A program made the position numbers and the translations under genes. Positions 42,441 through 53,870 of a stretch of 64,000 bases of DNA are shown here, in pieces. The notes beneath the pieces were generated by a model. It saw only the letters and a program-made list of their open reading frames with translations. It was not told the origin of the DNA and made no database searches. This DNA is from Gracilimonas tropica DSM 19535 (GTDB taxonomy: Bacteria; Bacteroidota; Rhodothermia; Balneolales; Balneolaceae), in the NCBI RefSeq assembly GCF_000375425.1, contig NZ_AQXG01000004.1, positions 165,652-229,651 of the forward strand, written 5' to 3'. Position 1 is the stretch's first letter; each line of letters opens with the position of its first letter.

Positions 42441-42565
42441 ATCAAATTTTTCCTTCTTATCCAATCTAATTTTTGAAGACAACTAACGGGCTTTAACATA
42501 CGCCATCAATCGCTTAGTTCTTCAATCCATGATCAATAATTTCAAACACACAATTAATACTTACC

Positions 42566-44371
42566 ATGCAAGGAAACGGATTTAAAATTGGTTCGATCGT
42601 AGCTTTTTTAGCACTGACGATCTATTACTTATACCCCACCATTCAGTGGAGTCTTGAACAAAATTATATGGACGAATTGAGCCCTTCAGAAACGGCTCAG
42701 TATCGGGAAGAAAACAGGGAAAAACTTCAAAGTCTTCGTGAGAATACCCTTTCACTGGGGCTTGACCTCCAGGGAGGTATGCACGTAACACTTGAAGTTG
42801 GCGTACCACAGTTAGTGCGTGAACTTGCAGGCGATAACGCGGATGAGCTTCTGAATGATGTAATCAGCGTAGCCAGCACACGTGCTTTTGAAAATGACAC
42901 CGATTTCATTGATGAGATGGTAGCTGAATTTGAATCACGTGATCCAAACGCACGCCTAAGCCGTTATTACCGGAACGATGCCATGGACATCACCCGCCGA
43001 TCTACAAATGAGGAAATCGCCACCTTCCTGAAAACACAACGTCAATCGGCTCTTGACCGTGCAGTAGAGATCATCCGAACCCGGGTTGACCGTTATGGGG
43101 TGACTGAGCCTTCTATCCTCAAACAAGGAAACAACAGAATAGTTGTAGAGCTTCCGGGAGTTGAAGACAAAGAACGTGTTCGTAACCTGTTGAAAGGAAC
43201 CGCACGGCTTGAATTCCGTCTTGCAGCCGATGCAGACGCCTTCCGTTCTTTCGTGGATCAAGTGTATCAATACTATGACAATACCCAGCAAGCCACTGAC
43301 ACTACCGGTCAGGCTCAATTTAACCCACTTACGGAAGTGCTGATCCCAGCTCAAAACCCCTATTTAGTGGGATATGCAACTGCAGATGATACCGCCCGGG
43401 TGATGGAATTGCTTAATACTGAAGATATTCAGCGTATGGTGCCCCGTAATACAACCATGATGTGGAGTGCCAACCCCCTTCCGGGACAAGGTGGCCAAGA
43501 TCTTTACCAACTGATTGGTGTTCGAACCCAGGTTGAACTTACCGGAGATGTAATTGAAGCTGCCAGTGTACAGTTCGATCCTGCCACAAACATCCCTGAA
43601 GTATCAATGACCATGAACAGCGACGGTGCGCGTACATGGGGACGAATTACCGGGGCTAACATTGGGAAGCCGGTAGCTATTGTGCTCGACGGTTATGTAT
43701 TCTCTTATCCAAATGTTCAAACCAAGATCTCCAACGGGCGTTCTTCCATCACCGGTTTGGATGGAGTTGAAGAGGCAGAAGACTTGGTTAATATTTTGCT
43801 TTCAGGTGCACTTCCCGCTCCACTCGATATTCTTGAAGAAAGAACCGTTGGAGCTACACTCGGAGCCGAATCTATTCAGGCCGGATTAAACTCGATCCTG
43901 GTTGGACTTGGTATCGTAACCATCTTTATGATTGTCTACTACCGCACAGGTGGTGGAATTGCTGACCTGGCACTGATCTTAAATATCATCTTTATACTGG
44001 GTATTCTGGCTGCTTTCAAAGCAACACTTACGCTTCCCGGTATTGCAGGTATTGTATTAACCATTGGTATGGCAGTAGATGCCAACGTACTCATCTTTGA
44101 CCGGATACGTGAAGAGCAACGAACCGGAAAAACCATCAAAGCAGCTATTGAGGCCGGTTATGCAAATGCCATGAGCGCCATTATTGATGCTAACGTAACA
44201 ACGTTCTTTGTAGGTATCATCCTCTTCAGTTTTGGAGTGGGTCCTATTAAAGGATTTGCTGTTACGCTGATGGCCGGTATTGCAGCTTCCTTGTTCAGTG
44301 CTATCGTGATTACCCGTGTGGTGGTAGATTACCTTATCCAAGCGAAGCATAAAGCCGTTAGTTTCGGTTAA
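42566..44371 (+). CDS. secD: Protein translocase subunit SecD
   Basis: Part of the SecDF complex that uses the proton or sodium gradient to help protein export, 601 residues. One N-terminal membrane helix, a large periplasmic region with the P1 motif (LSLGLDLQGGMHVTLEV) and five C-terminal helices with GMAVDANVLIFDRIREE. Its large periplasmic domain is somewhat extended compared with E. coli. It is followed by secF after 44 bases. Confidence 0.95.
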   Translation: MQGNGFKIGSIVAFLALTIYYLYPTIQWSLEQNYMDELSPSETAQYREENREKLQSLRENTLSLGLDLQGGMHVTLEVGVPQLVRELAGDNADELLNDVISVASTRAFENDTDFIDEMVAEFESRDPNARLSRYYRNDAMDITRRSTNEEIATFLKTQRQSALDRAVEIIRTRVDRYGVTEPSILKQGNNRIVVELPGVEDKERVRNLLKGTARLEFRLAADADAFRSFVDQVYQYYDNTQQATDTTGQAQFNPLTEVLIPAQNPYLVGYATADDTARVMELLNTEDIQRMVPRNTTMMWSANPLPGQGGQDLYQLIGVRTQVELTGDVIEAASVQFDPATNIPEVSMTMNSDGARTWGRITGANIGKPVAIVLDGYVFSYPNVQTKISNGRSSITGLDGVEEAEDLVNILLSGALPAPLDILEERTVGATLGAESIQAGLNSILVGLGIVTIFMIVYYRTGGGIADLALILNIIFILGILAAFKATLTLPGIAGIVLTIGMAVDANVLIFDRIREEQRTGKTIKAAIEAGYANAMSAIIDANVTTFFVGIILFSFGVGPIKGFAVTLMAGIAASLFSAIVITRVVVDYLIQAKHKAVSFG

Positions 44372-44415
44372 TCCAGCATTTAAAAAGAATTTAAAACGAC
44401 TAAAAGAATTTAATT

Positions 44416-45330
44416 ATGAGATGGTTTGAAACTCCAAATTTTGACTTCAACGGAAGCCGAAAAATAGCCTACGCTATTTCCGGCATCCTTTTTGTAGCCA
44501 GCCTTGTTGCAATTTTTGTGCAAGGACTGCAGTATGGTATCGACTTTAAAGGCGGTAAAGAAATCGTATTAGATTTTGAACAGCCTGTCAGCGTGGTCGA
44601 TCTCAGATCTGAATTAGCTGAGCCATTGGGCAATGCACCTGAAATAAAACTGTTCGGTTCCGAAAGTGAAGTACTTATTCGTACGGATAATGAAAGCCCC
44701 ATCAGCGAAGTACAGGACATTATCACCTCCAATATTCAATCCCTTTATCCGGACAATCCTTTTTCTGTAGAAAAGACCGATGTGATAAGCGCCCGTTTTG
44801 CCGAGGATCTTAAATGGGGAGCCTTGCAAGCGGTGATCTATGCCATTGTGATCATCTTTATTTACATCTTGATCCGGTTCCGAAACTGGACTTTCTCGGC
44901 AGGTGCAGTGGCAGCCCTTGTACATGACGTGGTCATTGTACTTGGCTTGTTTACCATTCTATCCAACCATGTTCCCTTCAGCTTGCAAATTGATCAGGCG
45001 ATCATTGCAGCTTTTCTGACGATCGTAGGTTATTCACTCAACGATACGGTAGTTGTTTTCGACCGTATCCGTGAAAATTCCAATGTCCATAAAGGAATGG
45101 ATTTTATGCCTATGGTAAACAAAAGCTTAAATGATACTCTAAGCCGAACCGTTATTACTTCGCTAACTACCTTGTTTGTGGTAGCTGTGCTGTTTATTTT
45201 CGGCGGTGAAGTTTTGAAAGGGTTTTCTTTCGCACTTCTGATCGGTATCGTGTTAGGTACGTACAGTTCACTATTCGTAGCCAGCGCGTTGGTTGTAGAA
45301 CTCGAAAAGCGTACAACAAAATCTAAATAA
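44416..45330 (+). CDS. secF: Protein translocase subunit SecF
   Basis: Partner of SecD, 304 residues with six membrane helices. The periplasmic P1 segment reads YGIDFKGGKEIVLDF, and the conserved helix motif is GYSLNDTVVVFDRIREN. Short spacers to secD and to the STAS gene after it suggest a small operon. Confidence 0.95.
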   Translation: MRWFETPNFDFNGSRKIAYAISGILFVASLVAIFVQGLQYGIDFKGGKEIVLDFEQPVSVVDLRSELAEPLGNAPEIKLFGSESEVLIRTDNESPISEVQDIITSNIQSLYPDNPFSVEKTDVISARFAEDLKWGALQAVIYAIVIIFIYILIRFRNWTFSAGAVAALVHDVVIVLGLFTILSNHVPFSLQIDQAIIAAFLTIVGYSLNDTVVVFDRIRENSNVHKGMDFMPMVNKSLNDTLSRTVITSLTTLFVVAVLFIFGGEVLKGFSFALLIGIVLGTYSSLFVASALVVELEKRTTKSK

Positions 45331-45348
45331 TCAAACAACAGGAAACTT

Positions 45349-45690
45349 ATGAGCTTTAATACATCAGAACGCTACAACAGCGTGGTTATTGAATTTAAAG
45401 GCAACGTTATGGGCGGCCCTGATGCGGTTAGCCTGAATGAGAAACTCCATGAACTTATTGATGAAGAAAAAACCAATATTGTGGTAGATCTTGGAAAAGT
45501 GAAGTTCATGAATTCTTCCGGACTTGGGATGCTTATCGGAGCTCTTACCACTATGAGAAAAGCCGGTGGAGATCTTCGTATCGCTAACGCTACCGATAAA
45601 ATTGAAAGTCTGTTGATTGTGACCAAATTGATCACCGTTTTCAAACACTTCAAATCAGTGGATGAAGCCGCAAAATCATTCGAAGAATAA
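45349..45690 (+). CDS. STAS-domain anti-sigma factor antagonist-like protein
   Basis: Single STAS domain of 113 residues (SpoIIAA/RsbV type). The phosphorylatable region reads MNSSGLGMLIG with S56/S57, the usual target of a partner switch kinase. No matching kinase or sigma factor is adjacent, so the partner is elsewhere. It starts 18 bases after secF, perhaps cotranscribed with it. Function in signalling is inferred from the family. Confidence 0.88.
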   Translation: MSFNTSERYNSVVIEFKGNVMGGPDAVSLNEKLHELIDEEKTNIVVDLGKVKFMNSSGLGMLIGALTTMRKAGGDLRIANATDKIESLLIVTKLITVFKHFKSVDEAAKSFEE

Positions 45691-45710
45691 TTCGCCAACG
45701 ATTAATATGA

Positions 45711-47030
<1,320 letters not shown>

Positions 47031-47160
47031 ATAGTTAAAACTGCTTTAGCCAACTTCATTTAGTCCTTTATTTATTTGTTTCTTAACTTGGTAGATTCTG
47101 TTCAAGCAGAACCCATTTGCAGCAGTACAACTTAAATACTTTTTCAACGGTACCGTTTTG

Positions 47161-49617
47161 ATGCGATTCATAAAATACCCCCTTTTTCTTTTGGCCTTTT
47201 TCATTTTCAGCCTCCCGGCTTTAGCACAGGATGTTGGGTTTGATTTCAGAAACCTAAAAGTCAGTGAGCTTTCAGACGAGCAAATAGTTCAGCTTTATGA
47301 ACGCATGCAGGAAAGGGGCTTATCCATCTCAGAAGTTGAAACTTTGGCACTCGCAAGAGGTGTCGATCCTTCCGAGATCTCTAAACTTAGAAGCCGGATC
47401 AATCAAATCCGCTCTTCAAGAATGGACGGACAGGGAACATCATCCACCCAAAGCCGCTTGCGAAACCGGCAAAATGAAACGGAAGGTACAGCAATAGGAG
47501 CCTATAATAAAATGAAGGCCGATACTCTTGGTCAATTATTAGGGGAGGAGAAACGTGCCCCCAACAAAGTTTTTGGGTCAGAGGTATTCTCTAATCAATC
47601 TCTTTCTTTTGAACCTTCACTGAACATTCCTACACCAACAAATTACATACTTGGCCCCGGAGATGAGGTTATCATTGATATTTGGGGGGCTTCAGAAACC
47701 ACTTATCAACTCACCGTAAGCCCGGAAGGCTCTGTTCAAATTGACAATATTGGCCCTGTTTTTTTGAATGGTTTGACCGTAGAAGAGGCAACGGACCGTC
47801 TCACAGATAAACTTTCTCAGATTTATTCAGGGTTAAAAGGAGCTGACAAAAACACGTATATTCAGGTTACTTTAGGTAACATCAGAAGTATAAAAGTCAG
47901 TTTGGTAGGAGAAGTAAAATGGCCCGGAACATACACCCTGTCTTCCTTTGCCTCTGTTTTTAATGCGTTATATGCAGCAGGTGGCCCTACCGACAAAGGC
48001 ACTTATCGCTCTGTAAAGGTTTTGCGGGATGGTAAGGTTTTTCAGGAAGTTGATCTTTATGATTTCCTGGTTTCCGGAGATCTGTCAGATAATATTACCT
48101 TGAAAGATCAGGATATTATCAAGGTTGATCCTTATGTGAACCGAGTCACGGTTTTAGGAGAAACTAAACACATCGGCCTTTTTGAGACACTTGAGGGGGA
48201 AACCTTCGCAGATGTATTGGAATTCGCCGGAGGGTTCAATCAGTATGCCTATCAGAAGAGGGTGAAGGTTGACCGAAAGACCAATTCTGAGCGAAAGATC
48301 ATTGATGTCTATTATCCGGATCAGGCTAATATGTTGATGAAGTCCGGTGACATCATCTCCATACAAAAAGTGCTCGACCGCTATGAAAACAAGATCACAC
48401 TTGAAGGTGCCGTTTTTCGACCCGGCGAATATCAGCTTGAAGAGAGCCCCACTTTATATTCTCTGATCCAAAATGCCGAAGGCCTGATGGGTGATGCCTA
48501 TTTGGAAAGAGCAATCATCTACCGAACAAAACCCAATTATGATATTGAAGCCATACCGGTCAACTTAAACCAGGTGATGGCAGATTCCGGTCAGTTTGAT
48601 ATTAAACTTAAGAAAGATGACCGCGTCCTGATCTCATCTATCTTCGACCTGAGAGAACTTCGTACCGTCAAAATAAGTGGCTCGGTACAGAACCCGGGAA
48701 CGTATCAATTTGTTGAGAACAGTTCATTGAAAGACCTTATTTATGAAGCGGATGGGTTCAAAGAAGAAGCGGCTCCTTACAACATTGAGATCGCCCGCCG
48801 TATTACCGATGATAAATCGGGTGAGATCAAAAACGAAATCGCTTCGATCATCTCTGTTAATATTGAGAATGGTTTAGAATATAATCCAGAGCTTGAAGAA
48901 ACCAAGCTCAAGCCGTTTGATCAGGTTTTTATACGCCAATCTCCCACCTACGAGAAACAACAAACCGTAAGAATTACCGGGGAAGTACTTTACCCCGGTG
49001 AGTATGCATTGACTACCCGGGATTTCCGCTTAAGTGATCTCATCCAAAAAAGTGGAGGCTTAACTGAATATGCTTTCCCTGAAGGTGCCTCACTGACCCG
49101 CAGGTTTGACCGCAACATGAAGGACATTGAGATCAATATTGAAGATTCTGTTGCCAAGGAAAGCCAGGAATCCCTTTCTCAGGTTGGCATCCAATTGAAT
49201 GAGGCTTTAAATAATAATAATTCAGAATATGACCTGTTGCTTAACGCCGGTGATGAAATAGTAATTCCCAAAAGACTGCAAACAGTGCAAATACGTGGAG
49301 AGGTTCTCTACCCTGTAAATGTCAGGTTTGAGCGGGGTAGAAACTTCAGAAGCTATGTAAGTGCTGCGGGAGGCTTCACAGAACAGGCCAATACTAAAAG
49401 TGCCTATATTGTTTATGCCAATGGAGAAGTGGACCGAACCAAGAAATTTTTGTTCTTTAAATCGTATCCTGAAGTAAGGCCCGGTTCCGTGCTCATCATA
49501 CCTCCCAAAGAGCAAAGAGAACCTCTTTCAAGAGGAGAACTTATCAGTATCTTGTCCACCGTCGTATCAATGGCAGCCATTGTAACCAATACCATCTTCC
49601 AGATCAGGAGAAACTAA
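47161..49617 (+). CDS. SLBB-repeat polysaccharide export protein (Wza-like)
   Basis: Outer-membrane or envelope export protein of 818 residues. A signal peptide (MRFIKYPLFLLAFFIFSLPALAQ) precedes a Poly_export domain with YILGPGDEVIIDIWG (near 155-170), and about five SLBB repeats follow, for example VSLVGEVKWPGTYTL, VRITGEVLYPGEYAL and VQIRGEVLYPVNV. A C-terminal membrane helix (ISILSTVVSMAAIVTNTIFQI) is present. The start is ATG at 47161; a preceding TTG only adds one residue. No capsule genes lie beside it. Confidence 0.9.
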   Translation: MRFIKYPLFLLAFFIFSLPALAQDVGFDFRNLKVSELSDEQIVQLYERMQERGLSISEVETLALARGVDPSEISKLRSRINQIRSSRMDGQGTSSTQSRLRNRQNETEGTAIGAYNKMKADTLGQLLGEEKRAPNKVFGSEVFSNQSLSFEPSLNIPTPTNYILGPGDEVIIDIWGASETTYQLTVSPEGSVQIDNIGPVFLNGLTVEEATDRLTDKLSQIYSGLKGADKNTYIQVTLGNIRSIKVSLVGEVKWPGTYTLSSFASVFNALYAAGGPTDKGTYRSVKVLRDGKVFQEVDLYDFLVSGDLSDNITLKDQDIIKVDPYVNRVTVLGETKHIGLFETLEGETFADVLEFAGGFNQYAYQKRVKVDRKTNSERKIIDVYYPDQANMLMKSGDIISIQKVLDRYENKITLEGAVFRPGEYQLEESPTLYSLIQNAEGLMGDAYLERAIIYRTKPNYDIEAIPVNLNQVMADSGQFDIKLKKDDRVLISSIFDLRELRTVKISGSVQNPGTYQFVENSSLKDLIYEADGFKEEAAPYNIEIARRITDDKSGEIKNEIASIISVNIENGLEYNPELEETKLKPFDQVFIRQSPTYEKQQTVRITGEVLYPGEYALTTRDFRLSDLIQKSGGLTEYAFPEGASLTRRFDRNMKDIEINIEDSVAKESQESLSQVGIQLNEALNNNNSEYDLLLNAGDEIVIPKRLQTVQIRGEVLYPVNVRFERGRNFRSYVSAAGGFTEQANTKSAYIVYANGEVDRTKKFLFFKSYPEVRPGSVLIIPPKEQREPLSRGELISILSTVVSMAAIVTNTIFQIRRN

Positions 49618-49651
49618 AAGGCTTAGTTGGCAAAGTATTTACCTTCCCCAT

Positions 49652-51601
49652 TCAGGAAGCTGAATACTTTCCGGGATCGGAGGGCACAGACTTCACTTTT
49701 TCTTCTTTGATTAAGAACTGAATTGCCTGGATTACGGTATCCTTTTTAAGTCCTGTTACCTGCGATAACTCCCCTGCCGTATATGCCGATGTCTTCAAAT
49801 TAGCTAAAACCCTGGAAGCATCTTCGGATGTAAAATCAGCAGAATGGCTTTTTTTTGATCTCAGACAATTGTCACAATGTCCACAGGGTTCTGCATTTGA
49901 GTCTCCAAAATAATTTCTTAAATACACTTCGCGGCATGTTTCTGTAAGCACAAATCCATGCATTCGCTCAAGCTTCCTAAACAGGTTCTTACGGTGAGAT
50001 TCGATCTCATTTTTAGTGAATGGTAATTTTTTTGATCGCGCTTCCAGTACTCTTACCAGATCCCGTTGTTCATGTATCTCAAATAATAAGATCTGGTCGT
50101 TTTGCATTAACACATTCAACGCCTTTATAAGTGCATTACGCCTGATCCCAAGCTTCTCTAAAACGTAATCTACTTCAGCCTGAGTTCTCTCATAAAAAGC
50201 AGATGGCCCGAATATCCGCTCAAGTTTGTCAATGAATTCAGCTTTTTCTGCATTACTGATATCCTCACGAAAAGACTTAAGGCTTTTTGAGCCAATCGTA
50301 AACTGCAGCTCTACCGAAGCCTTCATATCTTGCTGCATAGATATTACATCAAACTGATCTAACAACCGCATCGCAGAGCGGACTTTCCCATACGAAAGTT
50401 TTCCCCTTTTCATGATCTGTTTGACTTCAAAATTCTGAGCTCTTTCCATCTCCGACCCTAACGCCAGGTTGAAACTGTCACATAAAATTTGATATACATA
50501 GTTAAGCTCATCCAGCGTAGGATAACTTTCTTCCAACCGGTCGTACGCTTTTTGGTAATCAGACTCACGGTAAAGCAAGATGGGAAAACTTTCCTTTCCG
50601 TCTCGCCCCGCCCTGCCCGCTTCCTGATAGTACGCTTCCAACGAATAAGGCATTTCCTCGTGGATCACATACCGGCAATCCGGCTTATCGATCCCCATCC
50701 CAAAAGCATTGGTAGCCGCAACCAATGGTGTTTTTCCGGATATCCACCGTTGTTGAATTGCTTTCCGTTTCTCAGGTTCAATGCCGGCGTGATAAGCCTC
50801 TGTTTTAATACCCAGACTTGAAAAACGATCAGCTAAATTTTCGCAATTTTTCCGGGTGCCTCCATAGATAAGGCCATCGCCCTGTGAAGCTCCTTTTTGT
50901 ACCGCTTCCGTTAGTTTTTGCTTTTTCTTGGGTGAATTCACAACCCACCATTTCAAATTTGGCCGGGAAAATCCCTGTGATATTACCTTAGGTTCCTCAA
51001 AACCCAATGCACTTTTTATATCTTTTTGAACCTCAGGAGTTGCAGTGGCAGTCAGCGCAATCCACCTTACCTCATCTGCTATTCTCTCCAGCGAGGGCCG
51101 GATATCCCTGTAGCTGGGGCGAAAATCATGTCCCCATTCGCTTATACAATGAGCTTCATCAATGGCTACCAGATCAATATTTAGGTTTGGAAGTTCAGCC
51201 TCCCAAAGCGTGGTCTTAAGTCTTTCGGGAGCACAATAGAGCAATTTATACATGCCATTCCGGGCATTAACCAACCGTTGCTCTACCTCAAAAGGCGGAA
51301 TGGTAGAATTAATGAAAGTAGCTGAAATTCCTTTAGCTTTCAGAGCTTGAACCTGATCTTGCATCAGCGCAACAAGCGGGGAGATCACCAGCGTCAATCC
51401 CTCAAAAACCGTAGCAGGCACCTGGTAGCAAAGCGATTTACCACCACCGGTTGGAAACAAAACAAGGGTATCATTGCCTTCAAACACAGAACGGACTACT
51501 TCATCCTGCCCCGGCCTGAACGACTCAAATCCCCAAAATTTCTGTAAATTAGATTCTGCTTTTTGAAATAAATCCTGCAATTTATACCTGCTGATTTTCA
51601 A
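49652..51601 (-). CDS. recQ: RecQ-family DNA helicase
   Basis: ATP-dependent 3'-5' helicase of 649 residues. The helicase core (1-345) has FPTGGGKSLCYQ (K55), the DEAH motif in IDEAHCISEWGHDFRPSYR and QEAGRAGRDG. A helical region of roughly 200 residues follows, and the zinc module with C556, C573, C576 and C579 (PCGHCDNC) comes only near the C-terminus with a winged-helix-like tail. In E. coli RecQ zinc follows the core directly. It converges with the export gene and diverges from the GH114-like gene. Confidence 0.9.
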   Translation of the reverse strand: MKISRYKLQDLFQKAESNLQKFWGFESFRPGQDEVVRSVFEGNDTLVLFPTGGGKSLCYQVPATVFEGLTLVISPLVALMQDQVQALKAKGISATFINSTIPPFEVEQRLVNARNGMYKLLYCAPERLKTTLWEAELPNLNIDLVAIDEAHCISEWGHDFRPSYRDIRPSLERIADEVRWIALTATATPEVQKDIKSALGFEEPKVISQGFSRPNLKWWVVNSPKKKQKLTEAVQKGASQGDGLIYGGTRKNCENLADRFSSLGIKTEAYHAGIEPEKRKAIQQRWISGKTPLVAATNAFGMGIDKPDCRYVIHEEMPYSLEAYYQEAGRAGRDGKESFPILLYRESDYQKAYDRLEESYPTLDELNYVYQILCDSFNLALGSEMERAQNFEVKQIMKRGKLSYGKVRSAMRLLDQFDVISMQQDMKASVELQFTIGSKSLKSFREDISNAEKAEFIDKLERIFGPSAFYERTQAEVDYVLEKLGIRRNALIKALNVLMQNDQILLFEIHEQRDLVRVLEARSKKLPFTKNEIESHRKNLFRKLERMHGFVLTETCREVYLRNYFGDSNAEPCGHCDNCLRSKKSHSADFTSEDASRVLANLKTSAYTAGELSQVTGLKKDTVIQAIQFLIKEEKVKSVPSDPGKYSAS

Positions 51602-51627
51602 TCCGGTTCACCCCAAAATACAAACCT

Positions 51628-52590
51628 ATGCGAACAAAATTCTTATTGCTCTCATTATTATTCATCACCCTTTTCTCTTGTGGAAACATCATCACTACCG
51701 ATGATATAGATTATCGCGAGGAAATGAGAATGTTTGTTCAGGAGATCTCGGAATATGCCAAATCCCAACGCCCGAATTTTTTTGTGATTCCTCAAAACGG
51801 CCATTCCTTATTAGTACGAAATAGCCGTCCCGCCTCCGATTACCTGAATGCGATAAATGGACTTGCGCAGGAAAGCTTGTTTTATGGTTCGCCGTATGAT
51901 GATCAGCCTACATCTTCAAGCGAAACAAACCGATTGCTCGAATTACTGAACATCGGTAAAGAAGCCGGGAAAACGATCCTGGTTACAGATTACGTGTCGA
52001 CTTCCTTTAAAGTGAATAACTCGTATTCACAAAATCAGACCCTCGGTTATATCTCTTTTGCAGCACCCGATCGTGATTTGCGCGTGATTCCCGATTATCC
52101 CCGGCCGTTACCCGGATTGAATGATAAAAATATCACCCAACTTTCCGAGGCAAAAAATTTCCTGTATCTGTTGAATAAATCTGAATTTGATTCTCGCAAT
52201 GATTTTATCTCTGCCATCCAAAACACCAATTATGACCTTTTGATCACCGATGCTTTTTTCCGGGATGAAATGTTTACCCCTCAGGAAGTCCAACAATTGA
52301 AGCAAAAGGAAAATGGTGGCACAAGGTTAGTTATCAGCTACCTGAGTATCGGTGAAGCCGAAGATTATCGTTATTACTGGCAAGATAGCTGGAGGCCCGG
52401 AAATCCTGAGTGGATTGTGCGTGAAAACCCCAATTGGGAAGGAAATTATAAAGTGAAATATTGGTCGCCGGAATGGAAAGAAATCATTTACGACTCAGAG
52501 GATTCGTACCTCCAGCAGATTTTAGATGCTGGTTTTGATGGTGTTTATCTGGATATTATTGACGGGTTTCGGTTTTTTGAGAATCTTTGA
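51628..52590 (+). CDS. GH114/TM1410-like lipoprotein
   Basis: Lipoprotein of 320 residues: the signal peptide ends LFSC at residue 18. The barrel-type domain resembles GH114 endo-alpha-1,4-polygalactosaminidase-like and TM1410 proteins. Supporting segments are LVISYLSIGEAEDYRYYW, WSPEWKEIIYDSED and DAGFDGVYLDIIDGF. Enzyme activity on galactosamine-rich polymers is only suggested. The protein ends soon after the last motif, so the C-terminus is short for the family. It begins 26 bases from the divergent recQ start. Confidence 0.8.
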   Translation: MRTKFLLLSLLFITLFSCGNIITTDDIDYREEMRMFVQEISEYAKSQRPNFFVIPQNGHSLLVRNSRPASDYLNAINGLAQESLFYGSPYDDQPTSSSETNRLLELLNIGKEAGKTILVTDYVSTSFKVNNSYSQNQTLGYISFAAPDRDLRVIPDYPRPLPGLNDKNITQLSEAKNFLYLLNKSEFDSRNDFISAIQNTNYDLLITDAFFRDEMFTPQEVQQLKQKENGGTRLVISYLSIGEAEDYRYYWQDSWRPGNPEWIVRENPNWEGNYKVKYWSPEWKEIIYDSEDSYLQQILDAGFDGVYLDIIDGFRFFENL

Positions 52591-52665
52591 TATTCGTCCC
52601 GAGGTCTGGACAACTTTCTGTTGATCCAAACAGAGAGGCCTTGGCACTATCATCTATGTAGAAAC

Positions 52666-52691
52666 CTGCGAGCGTCCGAAGGTCCTCGCAG
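52666..52691. repeat. Short palindromic element in the leuB-lipoprotein spacer
   Basis: CTGCGAG (52666-52672) and CTCGCAG (52685-52691) form a hairpin in a GC-rich island (about 52660-52750) within the 165-base spacer between convergent genes. It could end transcripts or be a degenerate dispersed repeat. No gene was seen in the spacer. Confidence 0.45.
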
Positions 52692-52755
52692 CGTTCGGCC
52701 CAACGATCACATCCGCATTAAGCCTGTCGAATCCCACAAAAAGACCCGCTCTGGA

Positions 52756-53868
52756 CTAAATTACCGGCAATTTCCCCTCAAACATATTTTCGAACCGAAC
52801 TTCTGCGATGGTTTGGTCGAGCAGTAAACTAAGTGCGTCTCCCACTTTGGAGCAGGTTACGAAATTGTGGGAATCTAAATCCTGGGTAACCAATCCTTTT
52901 TTCACCATAAAGTCTATATTGGAATTGATGAGATCGGCTTCTTCCTTTAGCCCGAAGTGATCCAACATCATAGCAGCCGATAAAATAGCCGCAATGGGAT
53001 TAGCGATATCCTTGCCCGCTGCCTGCGGAAAGCTTCCATGGATCGGTTCAAACAGCGACGTTTTCTCTCCGATGGAAGCCGATGGCAACAACCCGATGGA
53101 ACCGGTGATCACACTGCTCTCATCGGAAATGATATCCCCAAACATGTTCTCAGTCAGGATCACATCAAACTGATTGGGGCGCAAAATGATCTGCATAGCC
53201 GCATTATCCACGAATAAATATTCCACTTCTACATCCGGATAATTTGCTGCTTTGGCTTGAACCGTTTGTCGCCACAGACGTGAGGTTTCAAGCACATTAG
53301 CTTTATCTACCAGCGTCAATTTTTTGCGCCGGTTTTGTGCAGCCTCAAAAGCCAGCTCTGCCACACGTTCAATTTCTTCCACAGAATAGGTGCAATGATC
53401 ATAAGCCGTTTCGCCATCTTCACTCCGGCCTTTTTCACCAAAATAAATTCCGCCCGTAAGTTCTCGATAAACCACCAGATCCGTTCCTTCGATTCGTTCT
53501 TTTTTTAGCGGAGAACGATCGATCAGTGACTGATAGGTTTTAACCGGGCGAATGTTTGCAAACAATCCCAGTGACTTCCGAAGCCGAAGCAATCCTTCCT
53601 CAGGACGAACCTTTGCGCTCGGGTCGTTATCATATTTAGGATCACCTATTGCGCCGAACAAAATGGCATCTGATTTTTCACAAAGATCAAGCGTTTCTTC
53701 AGGAAGTGGATCACCGGTTTCTTCGATAGCTACGGCCCCCACTAATCCTTTTTTGTATTCAAATTCGTGCCCAAAACGATGAGCAATGGCATCCAAAACC
53801 TTAACGGCTTGTTTGGTTACTTCCGGACCAATACCGTCTCCCGGTAATACTGCGATCTTCTTTTTCAT
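52756..53868 (-). CDS. leuB: 3-isopropylmalate dehydrogenase
   Basis: Third step of leucine synthesis; oxidises and decarboxylates 3-isopropylmalate with NAD. It has 370 residues. Motifs are LPGDGIGPEVT, the substrate-binding arginines in EGLLRLRKSLGLFANIRP, and MFGDIISDESSVITGSIGLLPSASI. Last gene of the leu operon, two bases after leuD. Confidence 0.96.
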   Translation of the reverse strand: MKKKIAVLPGDGIGPEVTKQAVKVLDAIAHRFGHEFEYKKGLVGAVAIEETGDPLPEETLDLCEKSDAILFGAIGDPKYDNDPSAKVRPEEGLLRLRKSLGLFANIRPVKTYQSLIDRSPLKKERIEGTDLVVYRELTGGIYFGEKGRSEDGETAYDHCTYSVEEIERVAELAFEAAQNRRKKLTLVDKANVLETSRLWRQTVQAKAANYPDVEVEYLFVDNAAMQIILRPNQFDVILTENMFGDIISDESSVITGSIGLLPSASIGEKTSLFEPIHGSFPQAAGKDIANPIAAILSAAMMLDHFGLKEEADLINSNIDFMVKKGLVTQDLDSHNFVTCSKVGDALSLLLDQTIAEVRFENMFEGKLPVI

Positions 53869-53870
53869 TC

